Origin: Bernardetia sp.
Lineage (GTDB): Bacteria > Bacteroidota > Bacteroidia > Cytophagales > Bernardetiaceae
NCBI RefSeq assembly: GCF_020630935.1
Contig: NZ_JAHDIG010000009.1
Location: forward strand, 26,453-90,452
Length of the DNA stretch: 64,000 nucleotides
Direction: 5' to 3'
Position 1 is the first letter of the stretch. The number at the start of each line of letters is the position of its first letter. The position numbers and the translations under genes are program-made. The notes under the pieces were generated by a model that was not told the origin of the DNA, searched no databases, and was given only the letters and a program-made list of their open reading frames with translations. Below, piece by piece: positions 55,223-63,634 of the stretch.

Positions 55223-55780
55223 ATGAATACTACAGATTTGTATAGAAAGACCTTAGAGTTTGCTTGTAAAGCACATGAGGGACAAAAAATACCTTCCACT
55301 TCTGAAAAAGAAATAGCATTACCTTATTTCCTACACATCACAGAGGTAATGACAGAAACCTTAATAGCTTTTCAAAATACAGAAGAGAAAAATGAGAATC
55401 AAAAGCTAGGTGTTTTGGTGGCAATTCTGCACGATACAGTAGAAGATACTGATGTTACACTAGAAGATATAGAAAAAGAATTTGGAAAAGATGTGAAAAA
55501 TGGTGTTTGGGCAATGACAAAGGATGAGACACTTCCCAAAGATAAGCAAATGGCAGATAGTTTAGACAAACTGCTAAAGCAACCAAAAGAAATACAAGCT
55601 GTTAAGCTCACTGACCGAATTGTTAATCTAAAACAGCCTCCTCATTATTGGAACATAGAAAAACGAAAAAATTACCAAAAAGAAGCTAAGTTTATTTTAG
55701 AAAAACTAAAAGATGCAAACTCTTATTTAGCTAAGCGATTAGCTGAAAAAATTGTAGCTTATGAGGAATTTATATTCTAA
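55223..55780 (+). CDS. HD-domain phosphohydrolase (ppGpp hydrolase-like)
   Basis: The 185-residue protein resembles the hydrolase domain of SpoT/RelA and small MESH-type enzymes: AHEGQ (residues 17-21), His38 in PYFLHITEV, the HD pair His70-Asp71 in ILHDTVEDT, and a conserved VKLTDRIVNL helix. The synthetase half is absent. It may degrade (p)ppGpp or a similar nucleotide with a bound metal. It begins 3 bp after the SpoIIE phosphatase gene, so the two are co-transcribed, which may link nucleotide signalling to that pathway (inference). Confidence 0.85.
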   Translation: MNTTDLYRKTLEFACKAHEGQKIPSTSEKEIALPYFLHITEVMTETLIAFQNTEEKNENQKLGVLVAILHDTVEDTDVTLEDIEKEFGKDVKNGVWAMTKDETLPKDKQMADSLDKLLKQPKEIQAVKLTDRIVNLKQPPHYWNIEKRKNYQKEAKFILEKLKDANSYLAKRLAEKIVAYEEFIF

Positions 55781-55905
55781 AAAATATAAAAAGCTCAATA
55801 CTCAAACAAACTTAAATGTTTCTCTATACTTTTTTGGTCGGTCATAGAGGGCAGCACTGAAGATTAAAATGATTTCATAAGTTATTTTCCAATTTCACAC
55901 TAAAA

Positions 55906-55945
55906 AAGAAAAACCCTAGTCCTAAAAATATAGGAAAAGGGCTTT
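55906..55945 (-). terminator. Minus-strand terminator-like hairpin
   Basis: AAACCCTAGTCCTA (55911-55924) pairs imperfectly with 55931-55944, and on the minus strand a T-rich run follows. It therefore points to transcription leftward from the region around 56272, not to the HD gene. Confidence 0.45.
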
Positions 55946-56005
55946 GCTTATCTACACAGAAATGCTAAAAATGAGCGTTTGCAAAAAATCGGCTACTGCC
56001 ACAAA

Positions 56006-56272
56006 CTAACGTGCTATTTCTTTAAAGGCATTCACAAATAAAAACTTGATTCTGAAAAATAAAGGGGTTGCTAAAAATAATTTGCTTTGAAGTCCTTCCT
56101 CTGCCAAAACAAAAAACAATGTCTTTGAGAATAGTCGCCTTACTTGTGATTTTGATTGATGTATTTCAAAGGAGTTGCCATTTTGTTCAGAAATGAAAAC
56201 TAACTTCCATTTTTTGCTAAATTTTCTCAAAAGTTTATCAAAAATGCTTTTTAGAGTACGTAGAGCACGATT
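56006..56272 (-). pseudogene. Orphan ORF without Met, possible gene remnant
   Basis: A minus frame is open for 88 codons between a TAA at 56273 and a TAG at 56006. It contains no Met; only TTG (56230) could start it. The sequence reads protein-like (TLKSIFDKLLRKFSKKWKL; LFVNAFKEIAR) and a terminator-like hairpin follows at 55911. It is either the end of a decayed gene or chance. Confidence 0.3.
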
Positions 56273-56370
56273 TTATTTTTTATAAATAAATAATGTACTC
56301 TCTATATATTAGCTTCTAGTATTGTTATATTGCCATTATGAAAACCTTAGCTTTTCATTCTGAAAAAATG

Positions 56371-56419
56371 TATTTTTGCAAATTAAAATAGCAAAATATA
56401 GAACACTCTTTAGAGTGTT
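56371..56419 (+). promoter_or_regulatory. SNF2 gene promoter -7 box and leader palindrome
   Basis: TATTTTTG (56371-56378) matches TAnnTTTG. Downstream, AACACTCT-tt-AGAGTGTT (56402-56419) is a perfect inverted repeat that would lie just after the transcription start and 17 bp before the ATG. It could be an operator or an RNA hairpin that limits translation. Confidence 0.5.
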
Positions 56420-56436
56420 GAAAAATATAAAAAGCA

Positions 56437-59400
56437 ATGGCAAAAGGATTTGGTAAAACGTGGTGGGGACAAAAATGGCTAGAAGCCTTCACAGATATAG
56501 ACGATACAGGCAGACTAACACGAGGAAAAACGTATGCTAGAAATGGCTCAATCCAACAAAAAGTAATCAGAGGAACAGCCATTGAAGCTAAAGTAAAAGG
56601 TAGCCAAGCAAGTGCTTATTCTACGTATGTAGAAATGAAAGCCTTCACAGAAAATGATAAGAAAATAATTTTAGAGCTTCTCCAAAGAAAACCAGAGCTT
56701 TGGCAACAACTTACACAACGACAACTGCCTAAAGAACTCTTCAACTTTTTAGAACAAGAAGATATTAACCTTTTTCCGAAGCGTTGGAGAGATTTTCGTG
56801 CTGCGTGTTCATGTCCAGATTTTGCTATGCCTTGTAAGCATATTGCAGCACTTATTTATTCTTTTTCAGAAGAAGTAGATGCTAATCCGTTTTTAATTTT
56901 CTTATTGCACGATTTTGATTTGCTTTCATATATTGAAGAAAATGCTCAAAAACAAAAAATGGCTTCTATGCCAAAATGGGAAGAAAAGTGGCTACATTCA
57001 GACGAAATCATTGAATTACCTCATCCCAAACCTGTTCAAGAATTAGACATCTCTTTTGCTCAAATTTCTAACCTTGAACAGACTTTGTTACAACTTCTCT
57101 CTCCTAATCCTCCATTTTTTGAGAAGGAAGATTTTAAAAGTATTCTTCAAACTACCTATCAAAAACTACCCAAAACCATAGAAGACTACTGGCAAGAATA
57201 TGAAACAGAAGAAGAACGAGAAAACGACAAAGATGAATTTTATAGTTACGAGAAAAAACAATCACAAAAACAGGACGACGATAAAAATTATTACGAAATA
57301 GAGCGTTTTGAATTTACTTTTGATGCTTCATACAAACTTCGAAATACTTTTAAAGTAACTAAGCAAAAACGAAAGTTAGTCAAAATCAAAATTGATAATG
57401 GTTTTGGTTTCTTGTTAGATTTATTTTATACGCTTCCAACCACAGAAATAAAACGTTTGTCCAATCAACTTCAAACACTTTTCAAAATTCATCAGTTTGC
57501 GCTTGCACTTTTAGAACGTGGAGCAGTTGTTCCGACTATTTTTAGCAACCAAAAAAATGAAATTTTTATTCGTTGGCAACCAGCTGTCTTGAATACAAGT
57601 GTAAAAGAAACGTTACATCAAATAGCTAGTTCTTTGGATATCAGAAGCGTAAACTTAGGATTAAGACACAAAAAAGAAGGAGATGAGAAAGCCAAAATGC
57701 AACCTCATTATGCCGACCAACAAGAATCTACACTTACGATTTTGGGAATGATATTGCAGTTTTATATTGAGGAAACATGGATAAAAACTCGTTATAAAAA
57801 ACGTCTTTCATCACTCAATATGAAGGTAGAAAGTATCTTTTTTATGAACTTAGCAATGAGTTTTACAGGCTATCAAGAAAAAGATATGCCCCATTTGATT
57901 CGTGCTTGGTTAGGCAAATTTCTGCTTTCTGAACGCAAATATGTTCCTATTCTGTCTATTCAAGAAAACTTTGAAGAAGGCGACCCAGATGAAGAAAGCA
58001 TACACAATGACTACGAAGAAGCAGATGAAACATTTTCTTTGGAAATATTGATAGAGGATAAAGAACACAATCACAAACACGAAGAAGAAAAAACGCCTCA
58101 TATTCCCCTTGCTGTAATTTTTGAAGATGATTCGTTTGAAGATGTACGCCTTCCGATTGTGCAAGACTTACAGATTTTATCTGACTTCTTAGGAGAAATA
58201 AGGGAAATTATCGAATCACAAGGACAAGAAACAAAGAATATAGAATCTACACGTCTTGCCAAAATTCTGACTGATATTTTTCCAGTCTTACAGATTTTGG
58301 GAATAAAAATCTTGTTGCCAAAACGACTAGAAAAGATTGTTCGTCCAAAACTAAAAGCAACTATAAATTCAAAAAATAAAAAAGAAGAATCGTTTTTAAA
58401 ACTAGGAAGTGTTTGGGATTTTGATTGGGAAGTAGCAATGGGAGAAGACAAAATGTCGGCTGCCGATTTTGAGAGAATGATAGCGCAAAAGGCTGGATTG
58501 TGGCGATTTAAAGACCAATATGTGTTGCTAGACGAAAAAGAAATTGCTCTTATTGTAGAACAATTAAAGAAGAAAAAGAAAAAACTCTCCAATGCCGAAC
58601 TCTTGCAAACTGCCCTCACAGAAGAATATCAAGGAACGAAAGTAGAACTAAGTGAAAAAGTCAGAATTTTATTAAATGAACTGAAAGAAACGCCAAAAAT
58701 TGAAACGCCTCAAAACCTAAAAGCAACATTACGTCCATACCAACAAGTGGGCTATGAATGGCTTTATCAGAATGCAAGACTGGGTTTGGGCTCTATTTTG
58801 GCAGACGATATGGGACTTGGAAAAACGCTTCAAACCATTACCTTTTTATTAAAGCTCAAAGAAGAACGCCAATTAGGAGGACAACATCAGCCTGCACTTG
58901 CTGTTTTACCAACAACACTTTTGAGTAACTGGCAGCGAGAAATTGAAAAATTTGCACCTTCGCTTTCCTATCACGTTTATCATGGAGCAAATAGAAAATG
59001 GCTAGACGAAAAAGATATTTTCCAAGCAGATATTTGGCTCACGACGTATGGCACAGTCAGAAGCGAAGATAAGCGTTTTGCAGAGCGTGAGTGGGCGTGT
59101 GTGATTATAGACGAAGCCCAAGCCATAAAAAATCCAGCAGCAGGACAAACAGAAGCCGTCAAGATGCTTAAAAGTCCTAGAAAAATTGCCCTTTCAGGAA
59201 CGCCAGTAGAAAACCGTTTGAGTGAATATTGGTCAATTTTTGATTTTGTAAATGAGAACTATTTGGATGTGCTTTCTACTTTTCGAACAAACTTTTCAAT
59301 TCCGATAGAAAGAGATAGAGACGAACATCGTGCTGATATTTTCAAAAAAATGACTGCACCTTTCATTATGAGAAGACTCAAAACGGATAAAAGCATTATT

Positions 59401-60147
59401 GATGATTTACCAGAAAAAATAGAAAAAGACCAAATTTGTAGCCTTACTAAAGAACAAACTTTGCTTTACGAAACTACGCTTCGTGAGGGAATGAAAGTAG
59501 TAGAAGAAAACGAAGGCATCAAGAGGCGTGGCGTAATTTTGAAGCTAATGATGCAACTCAAACAAATATGTAATCACCCTGCTCATTTTTTAAAGGAAAG
59601 TACAATGAAAGTCAGCGATTCTGGCAAAACAAAACTGTTTTTAGATATTGTCAAGCAGATTTATGAGGCAGAGGAAAAAGCCTTGATTTTTACACAATAC
59701 ACAAAAATGGGAGAGCTTTTAAAGAGTTTTTTACAGAATACTTTTCAGACAGAAGTTCCTTTTTTACATGGAGGTCTGACACGTAAAGGACGAGACGAAG
59801 CTGTTGAGATTTTTCAAAATGAAGAGCATTGTCCGTTTATGATTTTGTCGTTGAAAGCAGGAGGAACAGGACTAAATCTAACTTCAGCAAGCCACGTAAT
59901 TCATTTTGATTTATGGTGGAATCCTGCCGTCGAAGCACAGGCTACTGATAGAGCTTATCGCATTGGACAGAAAAACAATGTTTTAGTCCATAGAATGATA
60001 ACCCAAGGAACACTAGAGGAAAAAATAAATACACTTTTACAATCTAAAAAAGAAATCGCTGACCTTGCTATCACAACAAACAATGCTTGGATAACTGAAA
60101 TGAATACAGGCGAACTTCACGAACTGTTTTCTTTAAAGGATTTATAA
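56437..60147 (+). CDS. SWIM zinc-finger SNF2-family helicase
   Basis: The 1236-residue protein has a SWIM zinc site CSC-x6-CKH (Cys124, Cys126, Cys133, His135), a long middle region, and a C-terminal SNF2 ATPase. Motifs are complete: ILADDMGLGKTLQT (Lys796), the Walker B box DEAQ (892-895), SGTPVENRLSEYWSIFDF, and in the second lobe IFTQYTKMGEL, KAGGTGLNLT and ATDRAYRIGQ. Such proteins translocate on duplex DNA and remodel protein-DNA complexes; in bacteria RapA-like transcription recycling or DNA repair roles are proposed. The middle has a Glu/His-rich low-complexity stretch (EDKEHNHKHEEEK). It is a single gene with its own terminator. Confidence 0.92.
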   Translation: MAKGFGKTWWGQKWLEAFTDIDDTGRLTRGKTYARNGSIQQKVIRGTAIEAKVKGSQASAYSTYVEMKAFTENDKKIILELLQRKPELWQQLTQRQLPKELFNFLEQEDINLFPKRWRDFRAACSCPDFAMPCKHIAALIYSFSEEVDANPFLIFLLHDFDLLSYIEENAQKQKMASMPKWEEKWLHSDEIIELPHPKPVQELDISFAQISNLEQTLLQLLSPNPPFFEKEDFKSILQTTYQKLPKTIEDYWQEYETEEERENDKDEFYSYEKKQSQKQDDDKNYYEIERFEFTFDASYKLRNTFKVTKQKRKLVKIKIDNGFGFLLDLFYTLPTTEIKRLSNQLQTLFKIHQFALALLERGAVVPTIFSNQKNEIFIRWQPAVLNTSVKETLHQIASSLDIRSVNLGLRHKKEGDEKAKMQPHYADQQESTLTILGMILQFYIEETWIKTRYKKRLSSLNMKVESIFFMNLAMSFTGYQEKDMPHLIRAWLGKFLLSERKYVPILSIQENFEEGDPDEESIHNDYEEADETFSLEILIEDKEHNHKHEEEKTPHIPLAVIFEDDSFEDVRLPIVQDLQILSDFLGEIREIIESQGQETKNIESTRLAKILTDIFPVLQILGIKILLPKRLEKIVRPKLKATINSKNKKEESFLKLGSVWDFDWEVAMGEDKMSAADFERMIAQKAGLWRFKDQYVLLDEKEIALIVEQLKKKKKKLSNAELLQTALTEEYQGTKVELSEKVRILLNELKETPKIETPQNLKATLRPYQQVGYEWLYQNARLGLGSILADDMGLGKTLQTITFLLKLKEERQLGGQHQPALAVLPTTLLSNWQREIEKFAPSLSYHVYHGANRKWLDEKDIFQADIWLTTYGTVRSEDKRFAEREWACVIIDEAQAIKNPAAGQTEAVKMLKSPRKIALSGTPVENRLSEYWSIFDFVNENYLDVLSTFRTNFSIPIERDRDEHRADIFKKMTAPFIMRRLKTDKSIIDDLPEKIEKDQICSLTKEQTLLYETTLREGMKVVEENEGIKRRGVILKLMMQLKQICNHPAHFLKESTMKVSDSGKTKLFLDIVKQIYEAEEKALIFTQYTKMGELLKSFLQNTFQTEVPFLHGGLTRKGRDEAVEIFQNEEHCPFMILSLKAGGTGLNLTSASHVIHFDLWWNPAVEAQATDRAYRIGQKNNVLVHRMITQGTLEEKINTLLQSKKEIADLAITTNNAWITEMNTGELHELFSLKDL

Positions 60148-60173
60148 AAAGATTATTTTCAAGTACTTCAAGC

Positions 60174-60204
60174 AAAGAGAAACTCAATGGGTTTCTCTTT
60201 TTTA
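60174..60204 (+). terminator. Terminator of SNF2 gene
   Basis: AAAGAGAAAC (60174-60183) pairs with GTTTCTCTTT (60191-60200), followed by T residues, 26 bp after the stop. Confidence 0.85.
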
Positions 60205-60228
60205 TTATTTAATAATTATTAAATTTAA

Positions 60229-60316
60229 TTGTCTATACAATCATAAAAACAGCTATTATAGCTTATTTTAAAGTAAAAACAAGATTTTTATCGTAAAAAA
60301 TTAATTGTACATACAA
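60229..60316. promoter_or_regulatory. Paired MarR-type operator candidates before yceI
   Basis: TTGTCTATACAA (60229-60240) and TTGTACATACAA (60305-60316) are near-identical inverted repeats 76 bp apart, each preceded by AAT-rich DNA (TTAA). The second overlaps the -33 element. The TTGT-N4-ACAA pattern resembles MarR/OhrR-type sites. No MarR gene lies in the window. Confidence 0.6.
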
Positions 60317-60333
60317 CTATTTTTCTATCTTTG
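60305..60333 (+). promoter_or_regulatory. yceI promoter
   Basis: TTG (60305-60307), an 18-bp spacer and TATCTTTG (60326-60333) give a full Bacteroidota promoter, about 84 bp before the ATG. Confidence 0.75.
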
Positions 60334-60417
60334 CGTATAACTAAACAAGACGAGCAAATAAAGGCTCATTTCATTTTAAACATTCAATTATTTATTATCA
60401 TATAAACTTTTTTAATT

Positions 60418-60960
60418 ATGGCTACTATTTGGAACATCGACCCAATGCACTCTGAAATTCAATTTAAAGTAAAACATTTAGTTATTTCTACTGTAACAGG
60501 TTCTTTTGGAGAGTTTTCTGGTAAGTTAGAAGCAACAAAAGAAGACCTCACAGATGCAAAAATTACTTTTGAAGCAACGATTGATAGCATTAGTACTGGA
60601 AATGAACAAAGAGATGGACACTTAAAATCAGATGACTTTTTCGGAGCAGAACAGCATCCAAAACTCACTTTTGAATCTACTTCATTTGAAAAAAAATCAG
60701 ATGATGAATATACATTGAAAGGAAATCTAACTATCAAAGGCACAACAAAACCTGTTAGTTTAGAAGTAGAATATGGAGGAACAGCTACTGACGCTTATGG
60801 AAATACAAAGGCAGGATTTGAATTGAAAGGCAAAATAAATCGTAAAGATTTTGGACTAACTTGGAATGGTGTAACAGAGGCAGGTGGAGTAGTAGTAAGT
60901 GATGAAGTAAGACTACTTATGAATGTACAGCTTGCTAAATTAGTAGAAGAAACAGCATAA
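60418..60960 (+). CDS. YceI-family lipid-binding protein
   Basis: The 180-residue protein is a complete YceI-like lipocalin-type barrel: WNIDPMHSEIQFKVKHL at the start, TGSFGEFSG, DDFFGAEQHPKLTFEST and GKINRKDFGLTWN. It lacks a signal peptide, unlike E. coli YceI, so it is likely cytoplasmic. The family binds polyisoprenoids or similar lipids and is often induced by stress. The gene has its own strong promoter, two operator-like palindromes and a terminator, so expression is probably tightly controlled. Confidence 0.9.
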   Translation: MATIWNIDPMHSEIQFKVKHLVISTVTGSFGEFSGKLEATKEDLTDAKITFEATIDSISTGNEQRDGHLKSDDFFGAEQHPKLTFESTSFEKKSDDEYTLKGNLTIKGTTKPVSLEVEYGGTATDAYGNTKAGFELKGKINRKDFGLTWNGVTEAGGVVVSDEVRLLMNVQLAKLVEETA

Positions 60961-61021
60961 TTTTTTTCATACTGTCTCGTTCTGAAATAGTATTACAGAT
61001 TTAGAGATACATTTTAGTTAG

Positions 61022-61056
61022 AATCAGACTGTCTTTAGATGGTCTGATTTTTCTTT
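61022..61056 (+). terminator. Terminator of yceI
   Basis: AATCAGAC (61022-61029) pairs with GTCTGATT (61042-61049), followed by a T-rich run. Confidence 0.7.
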
Positions 61057-61202
61057 TTTAGTAAAATTAGGATTCAGCTTTTTAGTATTTATACTAAGAT
61101 ATGGATTTAAGCACAATAATTGTGTTTTCAAGATTACATATTATTTTGTATTTTAGTATGTATAAATTTCACTATATAAAGTTTTGCTAAATTGATTGAG
61201 CT

Positions 61203-62291
61203 ATGAATTTTTCCAAAAAACTAGGATTTTTTAGTGCTTTTTCATTGCCTCTTATGCTTGTTATAGGCTATTATATAGGAGGAATAGGAAACTATCTGAC
61301 CATAATTTTTGTCTTTGGAGCAATCCCACTTTTAGACCATTTTATTGGAACAGATACAGAAAATATTGATAAAGAACAGGAAGAAGAATTGAGTCAAGAA
61401 TCATTTTTCAAATTAGTTTTATATACTTGGGTATTCGTACAACTTAGTATTTTGCTTTGGGCAATGAGCATAATTGTTTCTGACTTGCTAGTTTGGTGGG
61501 AAATTATTGGTTTTATAATTTCTCTAGGATTAGTAACTGGAGGAGTAGGAATTACAGTAGCTCACGAACTTGGACACAAAACCAATAAGCTAGACCAATT
61601 TTTTGCTAAAACCCTTCTTTTTACAGTGGGTTATATGCACTTCTTTATCGAACACAACCGAGGGCATCACGTTTGGGTAGCTACGCCACACGATGCAGCT
61701 ACCTCACAGAAAAATGAAACTTTTTATCATTTTTGGAAGCGAAGTATTACCAATAGCTATAAACACGCTTGGAAACTGGAAAATGAACGACTTGAACGTA
61801 AAAAAGTATCAAAAAACAGCTCTGAAAATGCTATGATTTGGTACACTATTTTGCCTATTGTTGGACTGACTCTTACTACGCTTTATTTTTCTCTCCTTGA
61901 AGGTCGTTTTGTTTGGGAAGTTAGTGTTTTACTTATAGCTCAAGCCATTATTGCTTTTTCACTCTTGGAAGCTGTCAATTATGTAGAGCATTATGGAATT
62001 GTTAGGAAAGAGATTACTCCTAATCGTTATGAGCGTGTCAATCCTTTTCACTCTTGGAACAGTAGCCATAAGGTAAGTAATTTTATTTTGTTTCAACTCC
62101 AACGCCACTCTGACCACCACGCTTTTGCCGTTCGTGAATATCAAGTTTTGAGACACTTTGATGAAAGTCCACAACTGCCATCTGGCTATCCAACAATGAT
62201 TTTGATGGCACTTGTTCCTAATCTGTGGTTTAAGAAAATGAACCCTATTTTAGAGCATTGGAAAGAAGCCGTATATCAGAAGGCAACTTGA
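61203..62291 (+). CDS. Alkane 1-monooxygenase (AlkB)-like membrane di-iron enzyme
   Basis: The 362-residue protein has about six membrane helices and the three histidine boxes of membrane di-iron hydroxylases: HELGH (121-125), EHNRGHH (150-156) and QRHSDHH (301-306), plus the AlkB-type NYVEHYG motif. By family it hydroxylates the terminal carbon of medium-chain alkanes or fatty acyl chains, using electrons from rubredoxin or ferredoxin. No rubredoxin gene is adjacent, so the substrate and partner are open. The length is slightly under the usual 370-400. It is a single gene. Confidence 0.88.
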   Translation: MNFSKKLGFFSAFSLPLMLVIGYYIGGIGNYLTIIFVFGAIPLLDHFIGTDTENIDKEQEEELSQESFFKLVLYTWVFVQLSILLWAMSIIVSDLLVWWEIIGFIISLGLVTGGVGITVAHELGHKTNKLDQFFAKTLLFTVGYMHFFIEHNRGHHVWVATPHDAATSQKNETFYHFWKRSITNSYKHAWKLENERLERKKVSKNSSENAMIWYTILPIVGLTLTTLYFSLLEGRFVWEVSVLLIAQAIIAFSLLEAVNYVEHYGIVRKEITPNRYERVNPFHSWNSSHKVSNFILFQLQRHSDHHAFAVREYQVLRHFDESPQLPSGYPTMILMALVPNLWFKKMNPILEHWKEAVYQKAT

Positions 62292-62305
62292 AAGTAAGAA
62301 CAAAC

Positions 62306-62342
62306 AAAAATCCCTTTCATCATTCAGATAAAAGGGATTTTT
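62306..62342. terminator. Bidirectional terminator
   Basis: AAAAATCCCTTT (62306-62317) pairs with AAAGGGATTTTT (62331-62342). It separates the AlkB-like gene from the ribosomal operon. Confidence 0.85.
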
Positions 62343-62363
62343 AAGTAGTAAAATTAATACTAA

Positions 62364-62807
62364 TTATTCTTCTACTACATTTAGTTTAATTTCTGGCTGT
62401 ACTTCTTTGTGAAGATATACTGAAACAGTATATTCTCCCAACATTTTAAGGTCATTTGGAAGTGTGATATTTCTACGATCAACTTCGAAACCTTTTTCTT
62501 TAATTGCTTCTGCAATCTGAATTGGAGTAACAGCACCGAAGATTTTACCAGACTCACCTGCTTTAGTACGAATTTCTAAAGTTAGATTTTCTAACTGGTT
62601 GCCCAACTCTTGAGCATCTTCAATTTCTTTAGCAAGTTTACGAGCTTGCTGGCGTTTTGTTTCTTCTACGGCTTTAACATTAGAAGCAGAAGCTGCCATT
62701 GCTAATCCTTGTGGAATAAGATAATTACGAGCATATCCTGGTTTTACAGTTACTACATCGTTTTTATCTCCTAAGCCTTTAACGCCTTGTTTTAAGATAA
62801 TATCCAT
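62364..62807 (-). CDS. rplI: 50S ribosomal protein bL9
   Basis: At 147 residues this is a full bL9: N-terminal domain MDIILKQGVKGLGDKNDVV with PGYARNYLIPQGLA, the long connecting helix, and a C-terminal domain with IRTKAGESGKIFGAVT. It binds 23S rRNA near the L1 stalk. It is the last gene of rpsF-rpsR-rplI. Confidence 0.98.
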   Translation of the reverse strand: MDIILKQGVKGLGDKNDVVTVKPGYARNYLIPQGLAMAASASNVKAVEETKRQQARKLAKEIEDAQELGNQLENLTLEIRTKAGESGKIFGAVTPIQIAEAIKEKGFEVDRRNITLPNDLKMLGEYTVSVYLHKEVQPEIKLNVVEE

Positions 62808-62867
62808 AATCTATTTTTGAATTATAGGTTTTGGGAATGAATAAATAAAATAGGAAAGAAGGCAGGC

Positions 62868-63125
62868 TTATTTTCCGTTGTCATCAACAAATGCCAAAAG
62901 ACCGAGGTGTCTTGCACGTTTCACAGCTTGTGTTACTTTGCGTTGGAATTTGAGGCTGTTACCTGTGATACGACGAGGCAATACTTTACCTTGGTCGTTC
63001 AAGAATTTTTTCAAAAACTCAGCATCTTTGTAATCTACATACTTGATACCTGATTTTTTGAAACGACAATATTTTTTTCTGCGCTCTTGTCTTGAGCTAT
63101 GGATTGGTTCGTTGATTAGTGTCAT
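62868..63125 (-). CDS. rpsR: 30S ribosomal protein bS18
   Basis: At 85 residues this is a standard bS18: KKYCRFKKSGIKYVDYKD, FLNDQGKVLPRRITG and the RNA-binding KFQRKVTQAVKRARHLGLL. It pairs with bS6 on the platform of the small subunit. It lies 59 bp after rpsF and 60 bp before rplI. Confidence 0.98.
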   Translation of the reverse strand: MTLINEPIHSSRQERRKKYCRFKKSGIKYVDYKDAEFLKKFLNDQGKVLPRRITGNSLKFQRKVTQAVKRARHLGLLAFVDDNGK

Positions 63126-63184
63126 AATCTAATGAAATAGTTTTTTGTAAATAAAAAGGAATTCAGTGTGAGAAAGCTAGAAAA

Positions 63185-63556
63185 TTACTTCTTACCTTCT
63201 TCTTCTTTAGGAGTATCTTTCTTTTTATTAAACTCTCCATTACGACGACGCTCATTGAAGAGCATTGAGTGCTTATCTAAAGCAACTACCAAATGACGCA
63301 TTACACGCTCATCACGACGAAACTCTACCTCTAAACCTTTGATAAGTTGTGGGTCAGCTTCGAATTCAAAGTAGTGATAGTGTCCACTATGCTTTTTTTG
63401 CATCGGATAGGCAAGTTTTTTCAACCCCCAGTTCTCACGATTATAAATGTTTGCACCGTTTTCTGTCAAGTAGTTGTAGAACTTATCGCTAATTTCTCCC
63501 AACTGACTTTCGGACAACACGGGCGTGAGAATAAATGTTACTTCGTAATTTCTCAT
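63185..63556 (-). CDS. rpsF: 30S ribosomal protein bS6
   Basis: The 123-residue protein is bS6: MRNYEVTFILTPVLSE, GLKKLAYPMQKKHSGHYHYFEF and RDERVMRHLVVALDKH. It ends with a charged tail (KKKDTPKEEEGKK). As the first gene of the operon it has the clear promoter at 63592-63622. Confidence 0.98.
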   Translation of the reverse strand: MRNYEVTFILTPVLSESQLGEISDKFYNYLTENGANIYNRENWGLKKLAYPMQKKHSGHYHYFEFEADPQLIKGLEVEFRRDERVMRHLVVALDKHSMLFNERRRNGEFNKKKDTPKEEEGKK

Positions 63557-63591
63557 ACCAAATCAGTTAATTGTGTTAAAAAAATGAAGTG

Positions 63592-63622
63592 CAAAGGTAA
63601 GACTTTATTTATTGATTTGCAA
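63592..63622 (-). promoter_or_regulatory. rpsF-rpsR-rplI promoter
   Basis: On the minus strand TTG (63620-63622), a 20-bp spacer and TACCTTTG (63592-63599) match the Bacteroidota consensus. The ATG is about 36 bp downstream. Confidence 0.8.
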
Positions 63623-63634
63623 CACTATACACAA

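Larger units (their letters stand above)
55781..56436. other. Long spacer upstream of the SNF2 gene
   Basis: These 656 bases hold a minus-strand terminator-like hairpin (55911-55945), an ORF without Met (56006-56272), a -7 box and a palindrome before the SNF2 gene, all listed separately. The first 120 bases show nothing I can support. Confidence 0.5.
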
